Positions 34,316 through 43,202 of a stretch of 64,000 nt of DNA are shown here, piece by piece. The stretch spans positions 77,056 through 141,055 of the forward strand of contig NZ_KE386942.1 in assembly GCF_000429705.1 (NCBI RefSeq), written 5' to 3'. Position 1 is the stretch's first letter; the number at the start of each line of letters is the position of its first letter. A program made the translations under genes and the position numbers. The stretch comes from Alteribacter aurantiacus DSM 18675. GTDB lineage: Bacteria; Bacillota; Bacilli; Bacillales; Salisediminibacteriaceae. The notes beneath the pieces were generated by a model that saw nothing but the letters and a program-made list of their open reading frames with translations, did no database searches and was not told the origin of the DNA.

Positions 34316-34397
34316 TGTAAAACCCTCCTATTTTTTAGACGACTGACAAACAATAAGCTTTTGTCAAATCACCTTTAAACGTATTTTGTAATCGCTT

Positions 34398-35147
34398 TCA
34401 TATTGAGCTAATATAACCAAGCTCTTTCGAAATCGATTGAGCTGTGCCTTTAACGCTCTGAATAATGTCATTACGATGTCGACCTTCCATGTAACTGATC
34501 GGTCCTACCATGTTCAAAGCAGCAACTGTTTGACCGGTATATGATTGAATAGGGGCTGCAATTCCGTATAACCCCAACTCATTTTCGTTGTTACTGATGG
34601 AGTATCCTTGCTTTCGTATCTCTTTGAGCTCCTCTTTAAACTCCTTGACACACGTGATGGTATTAGCTGCCCGTTGGGTAAGACCTTTTGATATCGTTGG
34701 TTGAATGTAAGACGGGTTATAGGATAAAAGAATCTTCCCTGTACTTGTACAATATGCAGGCTTTTTTGCACCCACAAATGTAGGGACTTGAACAGAATCT
34801 TTCGCTGCCACTTTCAAAACAAACCTGACCTCACCAGCATCGAACATGCCAATATGAACGGTACCATTAAACTTGTTGATCAACCCTTCTACAAGCGGGA
34901 TCGCTTCATTGTAAATATCTTGTTGGTACATCACGTGGTTACTCCACTCCAGAAGTTTCCATCCAAGACGATATTTCTTTTTTGCATCTTGTATGAGTAA
35001 GCCTTCTGCACAGAGTGTCTTCACTAAATGATGGACCGTGCTTACATTCATATCCAGCATTTCTGCAATCTCTTGATTCCCCAGTACAGGCTTTTCGTTT
35101 GTAAAACAATCAAGTATCCTAGTAACCTTACGAACTGACGATATCAT
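34398..35147 (-). CDS. IclR-family regulator of the anthranilate cluster
   Basis: 249 residues. N-terminal winged helix (SSVRKVTRILDCF, NQEIAEMLDMNVSTVHHLVKTL, KYRLGWKLLEW) and C-terminal effector domain (YCTSTGKILLSYN, EFKEELKEIRKQGYSI, ENELGLYGIAAPI). IclR members control many aromatic pathways and bind the substrate or an intermediate. The gene sits inside the cluster, 21 bases after the oxygenase stop, so it is probably cotranscribed with the genes it controls. Confidence 0.9.
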   Translation of the reverse strand: MISSVRKVTRILDCFTNEKPVLGNQEIAEMLDMNVSTVHHLVKTLCAEGLLIQDAKKKYRLGWKLLEWSNHVMYQQDIYNEAIPLVEGLINKFNGTVHIGMFDAGEVRFVLKVAAKDSVQVPTFVGAKKPAYCTSTGKILLSYNPSYIQPTISKGLTQRAANTITCVKEFKEELKEIRKQGYSISNNENELGLYGIAAPIQSYTGQTVAALNMVGPISYMEGRHRNDIIQSVKGTAQSISKELGYISSI

Positions 35148-35168
35148 TCACTCCACCCCTTAGGACCC

Positions 35169-36653
35169 CTATTTTGCTTTTGTAACTTGCTTCTTTAACG
35201 GTGGTGACCCTGCCAAGGCCTCTTCAACGGACGTAAATTGTTTATTTCTTTTGTATTGATTGTAGAAGATCGCCCGTTTGCGAATCGGATCTCCAGTATA
35301 ATAACGCTCGTATTGAAGAAGTCTTTGACCAAAAGCCTCTCCGCATAAATCCCATGCCAACTTGAATAAGTGCACTCGTTCTTCTGCAGAAACACCTTCA
35401 CGACCGGCATAATATTTATCCAAATGTCGTCGTAGCTCCTGGTTTTCAAAATCGGCCGCGGTTGGTGACATGAGTAATCCACCTGCACCGATAATTTGCA
35501 TTACCTCAATAGCTCGCGGGTACATCTTTGGTAACATCCCACGGATCGTTTCGAGAGGAGCTGCAGCTGGCCTCACTTCTCCCGTTGGCATTGTTTCGTA
35601 CTCTTGTTCAGCTACTCTTAACAGAGCTCGGATTGTTTCAACGTTTTGAACAAGTTCACCCAAGTCCGTTTGGACATTCAAATATTGATCAACACCTATT
35701 GAATCAGCCAGTTTACAGGCAACTTCAGTCGCAAATTCCAGTTTTACATAGCCTCTTACTCCCGATTGATGTGCCGGCTGTTGGTTTATACCTGTTTTAG
35801 AGTAGAGAAGATTTGCAGCTTCTACATTGTTATACATAAACACTCGGTTCCAAGGAACTAATACATCCTCAAATGCAAGTACCGCATCCATTTCTTCAAA
35901 TCTAGAAGCTAACGGATGATCAAAGACGGAACGTTTCCCGTCTTGCATTTGTTCACGACATAACAGCTTTAAACCTGGGGTATCAACCGGGATTGCGAAG
36001 GCTAGAGCGTAGCGCTCATCTCCTGGTTGGAATCCAGGGAATGAATAAATAATAACTTCATCCGTGATCGGAGCTAACGTAGCCAGCATCTTGGCTCCAC
36101 GTACAACTAATCCATCAGGTTTTTCTTCAACTACCCCCAAGTGAGTGAACAAGTCTTCTTGTTCATAGGAAGCTTTGCTTCGATCGTTTTGGGGGTTGAT
36201 GATGGCATGCGTAAGGAACAAGTCATTCTTTTTAATATAGTTGTAGTAGTCAATGATGTTTTTTGACCAATCCGGGTTATACTTGTCCAAAAACCATGGG
36301 TTCCCCGCCATGTTTGTAACCACTGTATTTAAAAAGTCAGGTGTTCTCCCCATAAGACCGAATGTTGCTCTTGCATGAACTTCAAATGCTTCACTTCTCG
36401 CCTTAATATCTTCCGCCGTTCTTGGTAACAGAAAAGAATTATTTGCTCGCTCTCCCGTTTCACTGCAAACATGCGTAATTCTTTCCTGATACTCAGGATC
36501 ATGTTGAAGATCATATAACTTTGCAATTTCTTTAATTGGTTGCTCAAACACGTCATGATTGACCACATCTGTAACCTTCTCCCCACCAAGCCATATTTCA
36601 GGCTGACGAGATCTTAAGGCATTGATATAATCAGTACCTGTACGAATTCCCAT
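35169..36653 (-). CDS. anthranilate 3-monooxygenase, FADH2-dependent (HpaB family)
   Basis: 494 residues. HpaB_N part GTDYINALRSRQPEIWLGGEK, then GRTPDFLNTVVTNM, LFLTHAIINPQNDRS, DAVLAFEDVLVPWNRVFMYNN and the helical C-terminus. By sequence alone it is a 4-hydroxyphenylacetate 3-hydroxylase relative. The complete 3-hydroxyanthranilate pathway, FAD synthetase and reductase beside it point to anthranilate 3-hydroxylation (EC 1.14.14.8 as known from Geobacillus). Good GGAGG before ATG 36653; the flavin reductase gene ends 14 bases upstream. Confidence 0.86.
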   Translation of the reverse strand: MGIRTGTDYINALRSRQPEIWLGGEKVTDVVNHDVFEQPIKEIAKLYDLQHDPEYQERITHVCSETGERANNSFLLPRTAEDIKARSEAFEVHARATFGLMGRTPDFLNTVVTNMAGNPWFLDKYNPDWSKNIIDYYNYIKKNDLFLTHAIINPQNDRSKASYEQEDLFTHLGVVEEKPDGLVVRGAKMLATLAPITDEVIIYSFPGFQPGDERYALAFAIPVDTPGLKLLCREQMQDGKRSVFDHPLASRFEEMDAVLAFEDVLVPWNRVFMYNNVEAANLLYSKTGINQQPAHQSGVRGYVKLEFATEVACKLADSIGVDQYLNVQTDLGELVQNVETIRALLRVAEQEYETMPTGEVRPAAAPLETIRGMLPKMYPRAIEVMQIIGAGGLLMSPTAADFENQELRRHLDKYYAGREGVSAEERVHLFKLAWDLCGEAFGQRLLQYERYYTGDPIRKRAIFYNQYKRNKQFTSVEEALAGSPPLKKQVTKAK

Positions 36654-36667
36654 TGGCTTACCTCCGC

Positions 36668-37150
36668 TTATTGATTTACTTTTGTTTCTATACTTTTATC
36701 TTTTATAAATTGTCCTTTATAGAACATGAGCGGTGTTCCATTTTCGTTATAGTTAAATTGAGTCACTTCGCCAATGTAAAGAATATGATCACCAGCGTCA
36801 TAACGTTGCCAAGGAAGACACTCAAATGTAGCAAGGGCACCTTTAATTTTCGGCCTAGTATTCGTGTCTTCCCACTTCACTTCCAAGTCTTCCTGTGGTC
36901 GCCCGGCAAACTGCCAAGCCGTACTTTCTTGATCTTCTGCCAGAATGTTTACGACAAAGGGGTGATCTTCCATAAGTTGACAAGCCTTTGCCCGCTTATC
37001 AATAGAAACTAGAAGCAACGGAGGCTCAAGAGACACTGACGTAAACGAGTTCACGGTAATTCCGTGATACTCACCGTCTTTTTTCAAAGTGACTACGGTT
37101 ACCCCTGTTGCAAAATGACCAAAGCAATTTCTTAATTCACGAACATCCAA
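36668..37150 (-). CDS. flavin reductase of the two-component monooxygenase
   Basis: 160 residues of the HpaC/flavin-reductase-like FMN-binding fold: FGHFATGVTVVTLKKDGEYHGITVNSFTSVSLEPPLLLVSIDK, then HFVVNI-like PFVVNILAEDQ and DHILYIGEVTQF. It supplies reduced FAD to the oxygenase encoded next and perhaps to the solitary HpaB at 13675. TTG start with GGAGGTG. It is the first gene of the cluster. Confidence 0.9.
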   Translation of the reverse strand: MDVRELRNCFGHFATGVTVVTLKKDGEYHGITVNSFTSVSLEPPLLLVSIDKRAKACQLMEDHPFVVNILAEDQESTAWQFAGRPQEDLEVKWEDTNTRPKIKGALATFECLPWQRYDAGDHILYIGEVTQFNYNENGTPLMFYKGQFIKDKSIETKVNQ

Positions 37151-37281
37151 CGACAGACACCTCCATAATGTGGTTTGCTGATGTGGAGTGCTACTTTTGA
37201 CCTAACCACTAATTCTGCATGGTTTTTTCATCAGCGATTTAACCATAGTATAAATAACTCAATATTCTAAAAACTAAAACT

Positions 37282-37298
37282 ATTTCACATTCTGAAAT
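37282..37298. promoter_or_regulatory. candidate IclR operator upstream of the cluster
   Basis: ATTTCA-5-TGAAAT inverted repeat, about 130 bp upstream of the reductase start in a very AT-rich stretch. A TATACT -10-like hexamer lies between it and the gene on the minus strand. Short palindromes at this distance fit IclR activators; support is positional only. Confidence 0.35.
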
Positions 37299-37471
37299 TC
37301 CAAAAAAAAATTCATTCTTCTTTGAAATAAACCTTGTTTTATGTATTCTCATGACATTATTTGCAATATTCTAAACAATCACCATTTTACACACCATCTT
37401 CTCATTAGGCAATCGGCCTATTCTAGCTAGGGACCTTTGACTCACACTGTCACTTCCACTTCAAATCATGC

Positions 37472-37567
37472 GCTAGCCATGCTTATCTTGATGCTCACCT
37501 CATAGCCGGGTTTATCTTTGGTCGCGCGAGTGGGCAGGCTCGAGAGAATACGAGTGAAGCAGCATAG
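37472..37567 (+). pseudogene. decayed copy of the 3' end of the MFS gene
   Basis: About 95 bases corresponding to the last 25-30 codons of the MFS gene at 22304-23500. A 22-base string (37499-37520, starting CTCATAGCCGGG) is identical to 23432-23453, followed by GCGAGTGGGC against ACGAGTGGGC. The frame reads GFIFGRASGQ...SEAA and stops, compared with GFIFDRTSGR...KEVA. Five extra bases before the identical string break the frame. It is in the same orientation as the intact gene, 14,067 bp away. Confidence 0.75.
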
Positions 37568-37629
37568 AGGTTAGTGATCGGACATATACACGAGGAGGTG
37601 ATGCGAGCTGATGGGGGAAATTGGTAGAG

Positions 37630-37834
37630 TCGATCGATAAATCTCAAAGTCGATGAATAAACCAGGCAACTCGATCGATAAATCTCAAAGTCGATGAATA
37701 AACCAGGCAACTCGATTGATAAATCTCAAAGTCGATGAATAAACCGGGCAACTCGATCGATAAATCCCAAAGTCGATCGATAAACCAGGCAACTCGATCG
37801 ATAAACCACCCATCTCGATTAACAAATCCCACAC
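37630..37834. repeat. 41-bp-dimer intergenic array R3
   Basis: Ten units alternate strictly between 20 and 21 bp: TCGATCGATAAATCTCAAAG and a 21-mer starting TCGATGAATAAACCAGGCAA. Starts: 37630, 37650, 37671, 37691, 37712, 37732, 37753, 37773, 37794, 37815. It is the most regular array of the window, followed directly by a terminator. Minus-strand ORFs through it are artefacts. Confidence 0.9.
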
Positions 37835-37837
37835 AAA

Positions 37838-37879
37838 AAAAAGCAAGTGAAATCACGAGGATCTCACTTGCTTTTTGTA
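37838..37879 (-). terminator. terminator of the VLRF1/baeRF gene
   Basis: AAAAAGCAAGTGA/TCACTTGCTTTTT stem beside array R3, with A and T runs on both sides. Confidence 0.8.
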
Positions 37880-37882
37880 TGA

Positions 37883-38677
37883 TTATTTAAACACCTGAGC
37901 CAGCACCTGCGATGGCCTTGCGTTACTCAGATTTTTATTTACAGATTTATTCACCTTTACCCGCAGTTGCGATTCCATCGTGCGAGTCATTTCTGTTTCC
38001 CCTACAAGGTATACGGAGTTCCACTCTCGATCGCGATTCATTTGATCGATGTTTTGTGCTATGTCTTTATAGAAGCGATTCATGTTCTCTTCAAAACGCT
38101 GCTGAAATTTATCCACATGACTGGCACCGGACTGAACGAAATTCGTTGCTCCCATGCCGTCTTTAAAGGACCAGTTTTCCGTTTCAGGATCAAACGTGTA
38201 TGTTCTCGTATCGGTCACTTCACCAAGGGCCGTATCGAGAATTCTCACCTCGTCCATATTAGTTAGCACAATTCCGCTCTTCGGATATTGTTTTGCCAAT
38301 GCCTCGAGTTGATCAACAACAGGGTGGCTTTCCCAGTGAAAACTCGTTTCGACAGGGAGTTGCAAGTAATGAACCGACCAGAGGTCCCCTTCTTCGGATC
38401 CGAAGATGATTACAGATTTGAGTAGGTTTGTCTGGTTGCCTTGAATTTCTTTTTCCACTTTTGATTTAATTTTACGGTAGTTTTTTAGTTGCTTTTCGTT
38501 TCCGCTTGAATCTAAGTATTCATCAAGCTTTTTCAGACCATTTTTGAGACGGATCTTCCACTCGCCCTTTTGTTGATCTTGATTTGCTCGGTCTGTGTTT
38601 AAGTAAACGCTCAAGACACATTTTCCTTCGGGACATTGGAATTCTTTCAGTGACTCCAGTTCTTTTGCTAATGCCAT
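37883..38677 (-). CDS. VLRF1/baeRF-family release-factor-like protein
   Basis: 264 residues. VLSVYLNTDRANQDQQKG at the start, then FGSEEGDLWSVHYLQLPVETSFHWESHPVVDQLEAL and SGIVLTNMDEVRILDTALGEV, typical of bacterial proteins distantly related to archaeal/eukaryotic RF1 and Vms1. Vms1-type proteins release nascent chains from stalled ribosomes; the bacterial role is unproven. ATG after AAGGAGGTT. Confidence 0.78.
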   Translation of the reverse strand: MALAKELESLKEFQCPEGKCVLSVYLNTDRANQDQQKGEWKIRLKNGLKKLDEYLDSSGNEKQLKNYRKIKSKVEKEIQGNQTNLLKSVIIFGSEEGDLWSVHYLQLPVETSFHWESHPVVDQLEALAKQYPKSGIVLTNMDEVRILDTALGEVTDTRTYTFDPETENWSFKDGMGATNFVQSGASHVDKFQQRFEENMNRFYKDIAQNIDQMNRDREWNSVYLVGETEMTRTMESQLRVKVNKSVNKNLSNARPSQVLAQVFK

Positions 38678-38863
38678 GAATGAACCTCCTTATAAAGCTT
38701 GTAGTAGGTATGTTTCCTTTACAAGCTACGTTCAAACTTCCTTTTCGTCTCATAATATGTACGCCCGTTCATATGAGGATATGTTAATTGTTTTTTCTGT
38801 TTTGGAGGTGAAGATTTGTTTTTTGGGAAGAGTTGGATTGATGGCTGTAAAGGGGCGGGAATA

Positions 38864-38986
38864 GGGAATTACGGATTGGCTTTGGGAATTTACGAGTTTC
38901 CTTGCGGGATTTACAGGTTCGCTCGCGGAATTCAACGGTTGACTCATGGGATTTACAGCTTCCCCACGTTTTTTAACGGTTTAGCG
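38864..38986. repeat. 21-bp-period intergenic array R4
   Basis: Units start at 38864, 38884, 38906, 38927, 38948 and about 38969, built on GGGATTTACAGGTTCGCTCGC (read on the plus strand). The reverse complement gives GAACCTGTAAATCCC, which is close to array R9. It lies in the 394-base gap between the VLRF1 gene and citM. Confidence 0.8.
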
Positions 38987-39027
38987 CCCAAAGCTCCATA
39001 CCTCTCCCCCAAAAAGCTTCCTCATCC

Positions 39028-39069
39028 AAGCAAACAAAGAAGCTCCCTTAAAAGAAAGGAAGCTTCTCA
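39028..39069 (-). terminator. terminator of citM
   Basis: On the minus strand, GAAGCTTCC...GGGAGCTTC hairpin followed by TTTG, just after the citM stop. Confidence 0.65.
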
Positions 39070-39071
39070 CC

Positions 39072-40397
39072 TTAAATGACACCAATTAGAAATGCCACTA
39101 TGAGCAAAACAATACTGAAACCCCATACCCAAAAGAAGGAATAGCGGATGTGCTTACCCATCTCAAGTCCTGCAAGACCAAGAGCAAGCCATAGAGCTGG
39201 TGAAAAGGGACTTACAAACGTTCCAATGATATTACCGATAATCATGGTGTATGCAGCTGTTATGGAATCCACTCCATGGGAGGTCACAATTTGTTCAACC
39301 ACAGGTAGTAAGGCGAAATAATAGGCGTCTGTACTTAATACAAGGTCAAACGGTACACCGAACACACCCATGATCACGTGAAGGTAAGGGACTACAAAAG
39401 CAGGTAAAATCATGACGAGATCCGTTGCCAATGAATCGAGCATCCCTGTTCCGTTCATGATGCCAAGAAACGAACCTGCAGCAAGGATAATGGCTGCCAT
39501 CATTAACGCATTTGGCGCATGGGCCTTTATTCGATCCATCTGATCATCTACTTTCGGATAGTTCAAGGGAAGGGCCACACTCAATCCAAGCATGAACACC
39601 AAGCCTGATGGAATAATCCCCCATACAAGAACGGCAATGACTGATAAAGCAATCAACAGATTCAACCAAAGTAGTTTCGGACGAGCAAGACTGGAATCAC
39701 GTTTAACACCTTCAGGTTCTACCACTTCACTCGTAGCCGCAACCTCTGCTTCTGCCTGAGCATTATCGTCACTAGACAACCGGGCAATACGGCGTTTTTC
39801 ACGAATACCCAAGAAAGCTGCCAAGACGATGAGCAGGAGTAATGCCGATATTTGTACAGGAATCAATGGTCTCCAAAGCTCTGAAGGATCCACACCAAGA
39901 ACGGCACCAGCTCTTCCGATCGGCCCTGCCCACGGAACCAAGTTCATAATACTTGCACTTAACCCTACCAATAGTAAAAGCAAATAAGGGCTCATACGAA
40001 GTTTTAAATACAGCGGTAGAAGTGCCGGAATTGTAATCAAAAAGGTTGATGCACCAGATCCATCCAAGTGTGCAACGGCCCCTACGATAACGGTACCTAC
40101 AGCAACTGCAACCACACTTCCTTTTGTCATGGCGATCATTTTATTAATCAAGGGGTCAAATAAACCTGTATCTTGCATAATGCCAAAGAAGAGAATCGCA
40201 AAGATAAACATGATCACGACACTGATGACCGAATCGATTCCTTCGTTAAAGAAACCACCAATATCAACAATATTGAATCCGGCAAGCAATGCTCCACCTA
40301 CTGGTACAAGGACAAGTCCCATAATCGGTGTGATTCTGCCGCTAATAAGGAGTAACACAATAACCATAATGGTTAAAAAGCCAATAATACTAAGCAT
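39072..40397 (-). CDS. citM: Mg2+-citrate secondary transporter CitM (CitMHS family)
   Basis: 441 residues, about twelve helices. FGIMQDTGLFDPLINKMIAMTKGS, VAHLDGSGASTFLITIPALLPLY and LVPWAGPIGRAGAVLGV are CitMHS signatures. It imports citrate complexed with divalent metal. The citS-citT pair lies immediately upstream, as in B. subtilis, where it induces citM; a good cre site lies 44-59 bp upstream, so glucose repression is expected. Confidence 0.93.
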   Translation of the reverse strand: MLSIIGFLTIMVIVLLLISGRITPIMGLVLVPVGGALLAGFNIVDIGGFFNEGIDSVISVVIMFIFAILFFGIMQDTGLFDPLINKMIAMTKGSVVAVAVGTVIVGAVAHLDGSGASTFLITIPALLPLYLKLRMSPYLLLLLVGLSASIMNLVPWAGPIGRAGAVLGVDPSELWRPLIPVQISALLLLIVLAAFLGIREKRRIARLSSDDNAQAEAEVAATSEVVEPEGVKRDSSLARPKLLWLNLLIALSVIAVLVWGIIPSGLVFMLGLSVALPLNYPKVDDQMDRIKAHAPNALMMAAIILAAGSFLGIMNGTGMLDSLATDLVMILPAFVVPYLHVIMGVFGVPFDLVLSTDAYYFALLPVVEQIVTSHGVDSITAAYTMIIGNIIGTFVSPFSPALWLALGLAGLEMGKHIRYSFFWVWGFSIVLLIVAFLIGVI

Positions 40398-40440
40398 TCT
40401 TCATCCCTCTTTTCTTATAGTCTCATCACTTCAAACAAAA

Positions 40441-40456
40441 GAGGAAGCGCTTTCAA
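40441..40456 (-). promoter_or_regulatory. cre site (CcpA) of citM
   Basis: Minus strand TTGAAAGCGCTTCCTC matches the CcpA consensus WTGAAARCGYTTWCWN at 15 of 16 positions. Confidence 0.78.
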
Positions 40457-40551
40457 TATCAAGTGTCCTCCTCGTCTCTTAATCCAAAGACTACTATGAA
40501 AGAAAAGAAGATAGAAGATTATTCACATAAGTTGTATTTTGTTCATTTTGT

Positions 40552-41250
40552 TCACAGGACGGAAACATACCGACGCTCAGGCCGCCCTACATCTCCATAT
40601 TTAAGCTTTGCTTCAACTTCATCAACAGAGACGAGGTATTCCAGATACCGCCTGGCTGTGGAACGGCTGACTCCGATTTCGTTTCCCACATGCACTGCCG
40701 TAACTCCTTCATCGACCTCATGCAACAGTTTTTTGATTTGTTCAAGTGTAATCCCGTCAATCCCTTTTGGCAGATCCAACTTCTCTTGTGCTTCCTGCTT
40801 AACAACCCTTCTTCCTTGTAAAAGATCGTCAATTTCTCCTTGGTTAATCTCATCTTTCATACCAAGCGCCAGCCGTTGGTCTTTATAACGTTTCAAGGTT
40901 TGGACTAGCCGTTCAAAATCCACAGGCTTGATGATGTAATCAAAAATGCCACCCTTCAACGCTTCTTCAAACGTAACCACTTCTTTGGCCGCCGTAATCA
41001 TCACCAAGTCCGTAATCGGGTATTCTCGCCTAATCTCCCAAAATAGACTTAGCCCGTCAGCATCTGGTATGTACACATCCAGTAAGATAAGATTAGGTAC
41101 CGGTCCCTTCTGTAAAAACATACGGGTCTCCCCGGCGGTCTTCGTAGACCCGACAACTGTAAATCCATCCACTTTATTTACAAACTGCTTCGTAATGTTA
41201 GCCACACGAAAGTCATCTTCTACTATTAATACAGTGATTGACTGTGTCAT
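40552..41250 (-). CDS. citT: citrate response regulator CitT
   Basis: About 232 residues. Receiver domain with acidic pair VLIVEDDFRVA, phospho-Asp in LILLDVYIPD and Lys in IIKPVDFERL; C-terminal CitB/DcuR-type HTH (GVTAVHVGNEIGVSRSTARRYLEYLV). ATG 41250 follows GGAAAGGTGAC. It starts five bases after the citS stop and should activate citM. Confidence 0.9.
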   Translation of the reverse strand: MTQSITVLIVEDDFRVANITKQFVNKVDGFTVVGSTKTAGETRMFLQKGPVPNLILLDVYIPDADGLSLFWEIRREYPITDLVMITAAKEVVTFEEALKGGIFDYIIKPVDFERLVQTLKRYKDQRLALGMKDEINQGEIDDLLQGRRVVKQEAQEKLDLPKGIDGITLEQIKKLLHEVDEGVTAVHVGNEIGVSRSTARRYLEYLVSVDEVEAKLKYGDVGRPERRYVSVL

Positions 41251-41255
41251 TGTTG

Positions 41256-42917
41256 TCACCTTTCCTCCCCGTTGCTTGAAATGGGTATGGTAATTACAAA
41301 ACACGTTCCCTTTCCACCGGTGGCTTCCATAGTCATGGTGCCGCCAACACTTTCAAGCACACGTTTAGATATTGCTAATCCGAATCCTCTGTTTTCCCCT
41401 TCCTTTGTTGAATACCCTTGGTCAAACATCCTTCTGCTCACTTCTTCAGAGATGCCACTACCTTGATCTTCGATTTCAAACAGCACTTCTTCTCCCAAAT
41501 CTGTGAAGAAAACGGACACCTCACGTTCTTCTCGCGGCAAATGCTTCACAGCGTCAATCGCATTATCCACCACATTTCCGAGGGCAGTCACCATAGCATG
41601 ACGCTTTCCTCTTGATAATACGGAAGACAATGTACTTTCAGGATCGATCACCAACTTGACCCCCAATTCATGAGCCTGATTAAGCTTCCCAAGAAGAATC
41701 GCACTGACCATTGGATCAGCTACTTGATCGATCAACTGATGGATCCATTTTTGCTGACTGTCTGTTTCTTTTTTTATAAAATCAACGGCTTCCTGTTTTT
41801 GATCAAGTTGCAGCAACCCTGAGATTGTGTACAGCTTGTTGGAAAATTCGTGGGTTTGCGCCCGCAATCCTTCCGCATACTCCCGCACTTTGGTCAATTC
41901 CTTTGTAAGCCGCTCAATCTCCGTTTTGTTACGAAATGTAGATACAGCCCCAACGAGCATCCCATCGTCGTATAAAGGCACCCGGTTGACCACGACAATA
42001 TGATCACCAAACGCCATCTCCTCATCGTATTGACTTTCCCCGCTCTCCAAAACATCTGGAAGCCTCGAATTTGGCAACAATTCTTGGACCGGATGACCAA
42101 TGTATCGGTTCAGTTGGTCTTTCTCCACTTCCAACAACCGTTGCGCCGCCTTATTTAACAATGTAATCTTTCCCGATCGGTTCACGGCGATGATCCCTTC
42201 GTGAGCGGATTGCAAGATCGTCTCTTTTTGCAACAGAAGGTAAGAAATCTCTTCAGGTTCAAGACCAAACAACACTTTCTTGATGTAAAAAGAAATCAGA
42301 ATCGCTCCGCCAACTCCAATAATCATAATCAGTGCGAGGGCAGAGAAAAGTAAGTTTCTATAATTGTTCACCACCCCACGAACATCTTCAACTAGAAAAC
42401 CAACCGATACCACACCAATAACCTCACCGCTTTCATTAATAAGTGGTGATTTCCCCCGGATCGACGGGCCAAGTGATCCTTCCGCTTGAGAAATATAGGC
42501 GAGACCTTCGTTTAACGCCCGATCATTGTCTTCCCCGATCATTTTCTGTCCTATTTGTTCGGGATTAGGGTGAGAATACCGAGTTTCATTGATATCACCA
42601 ACTACAATAAACTCCGCTCCTGTGGATTCCCTAATCGGTTCCACGATATTTTGGATCGTCATCCTTCCCGGATCTCCACGCTCAATCTCTTCAATTACTT
42701 GGGTCACTTGCGCCACGCTTTTAGAAACTCCAAGGGCTCGTTCACCCATTTCCTGCTCTAGCGAATCGGATAATAGGAAATAAAAGAAGGCACCAATAAT
42801 CGCCAACATGCCAACCGTCAATAACCCAATTAAAAGGGTCATTCGAAGCTTCAAGCTCATCCATGCCGGCGAACGGCTTATGTATTTTTTCATCTGATTT
42901 CGATCAAATTCTCCCAT
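41256..42917 (-). CDS. citS: citrate sensor histidine kinase CitS (DcuS/CitA type)
   Basis: 553 residues. TM1 at about 25-48, extracellular PAS-like sensor (SVAQVTQVIEEIERGD, SPLINESGEVIGVVSVGFLVEDV), TM2 near 185-205, cytoplasmic PAS (QSAHEGIIAVNRSGKITLLNKAAQRLL), H-box with LRAQTHEFSNKLYTISGLLQL and an HATPase domain (GNVVDNAIDAV, GSGISEEVSRRMFDQGYSTKEGENRGFGL). It senses external citrate or another di/tricarboxylate. Confidence 0.92.
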   Translation of the reverse strand: MGEFDRNQMKKYISRSPAWMSLKLRMTLLIGLLTVGMLAIIGAFFYFLLSDSLEQEMGERALGVSKSVAQVTQVIEEIERGDPGRMTIQNIVEPIRESTGAEFIVVGDINETRYSHPNPEQIGQKMIGEDNDRALNEGLAYISQAEGSLGPSIRGKSPLINESGEVIGVVSVGFLVEDVRGVVNNYRNLLFSALALIMIIGVGGAILISFYIKKVLFGLEPEEISYLLLQKETILQSAHEGIIAVNRSGKITLLNKAAQRLLEVEKDQLNRYIGHPVQELLPNSRLPDVLESGESQYDEEMAFGDHIVVVNRVPLYDDGMLVGAVSTFRNKTEIERLTKELTKVREYAEGLRAQTHEFSNKLYTISGLLQLDQKQEAVDFIKKETDSQQKWIHQLIDQVADPMVSAILLGKLNQAHELGVKLVIDPESTLSSVLSRGKRHAMVTALGNVVDNAIDAVKHLPREEREVSVFFTDLGEEVLFEIEDQGSGISEEVSRRMFDQGYSTKEGENRGFGLAISKRVLESVGGTMTMEATGGKGTCFVITIPISSNGEER

Positions 42918-43032
42918 CGTTCATTCCTCATCCCTGTTCATCTTCCGTCATTATACTATAGTCAGTAAATTCGAAATAGGGCGAGAAGAATTGGGTCAGG
43001 CGGGATGGGGAGTGTTGAGGAGTGTGGGGGGG

Positions 43033-43152
43033 AATAACTGGTTGGAGCAGAGAATTAACAGGTTGTGCCACTTGATTGACGGCAAACAGATGACGATTAA
43101 CGGGTAGACCCAGTCGATTAACGGCAACCAAGGCATTATTAACGGGTTAGCA
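43033..43152. repeat. exact 21-bp-period array R5
   Basis: Units start at 43033, 43054, 43075, 43096, 43117 and 43138, exactly 21 bp apart, each beginning ATTAAC/ATTGAC/AATAAC followed by GG. The rest of each unit is variable, so the spacing is better conserved than the sequence. It lies in the 316-base gap between citS and a small basic protein gene. Confidence 0.85.
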
Positions 43153-43202
43153 TCCTCCAAGCCTCTTCACCTCGAATTCCACCCTCATTCGCCACTTCCA
43201 AA

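Noticed and set aside
37630..37834. Arrays R3/R6 as CRISPR
   Set aside because: No unique spacers; both half-units repeat, units are only 20-21 bp, and no cas gene is present.
37495..37856. Minus-strand open frames of about 70 codons through array R3 (also 15076-15294 in R2 and 46733-47029 in R6)
   Set aside because: Peptides such as FIDR/YSSTLRF repeats are direct translations of the 41-bp units; there is no ribosome binding site and the frame simply stays open because of the period.
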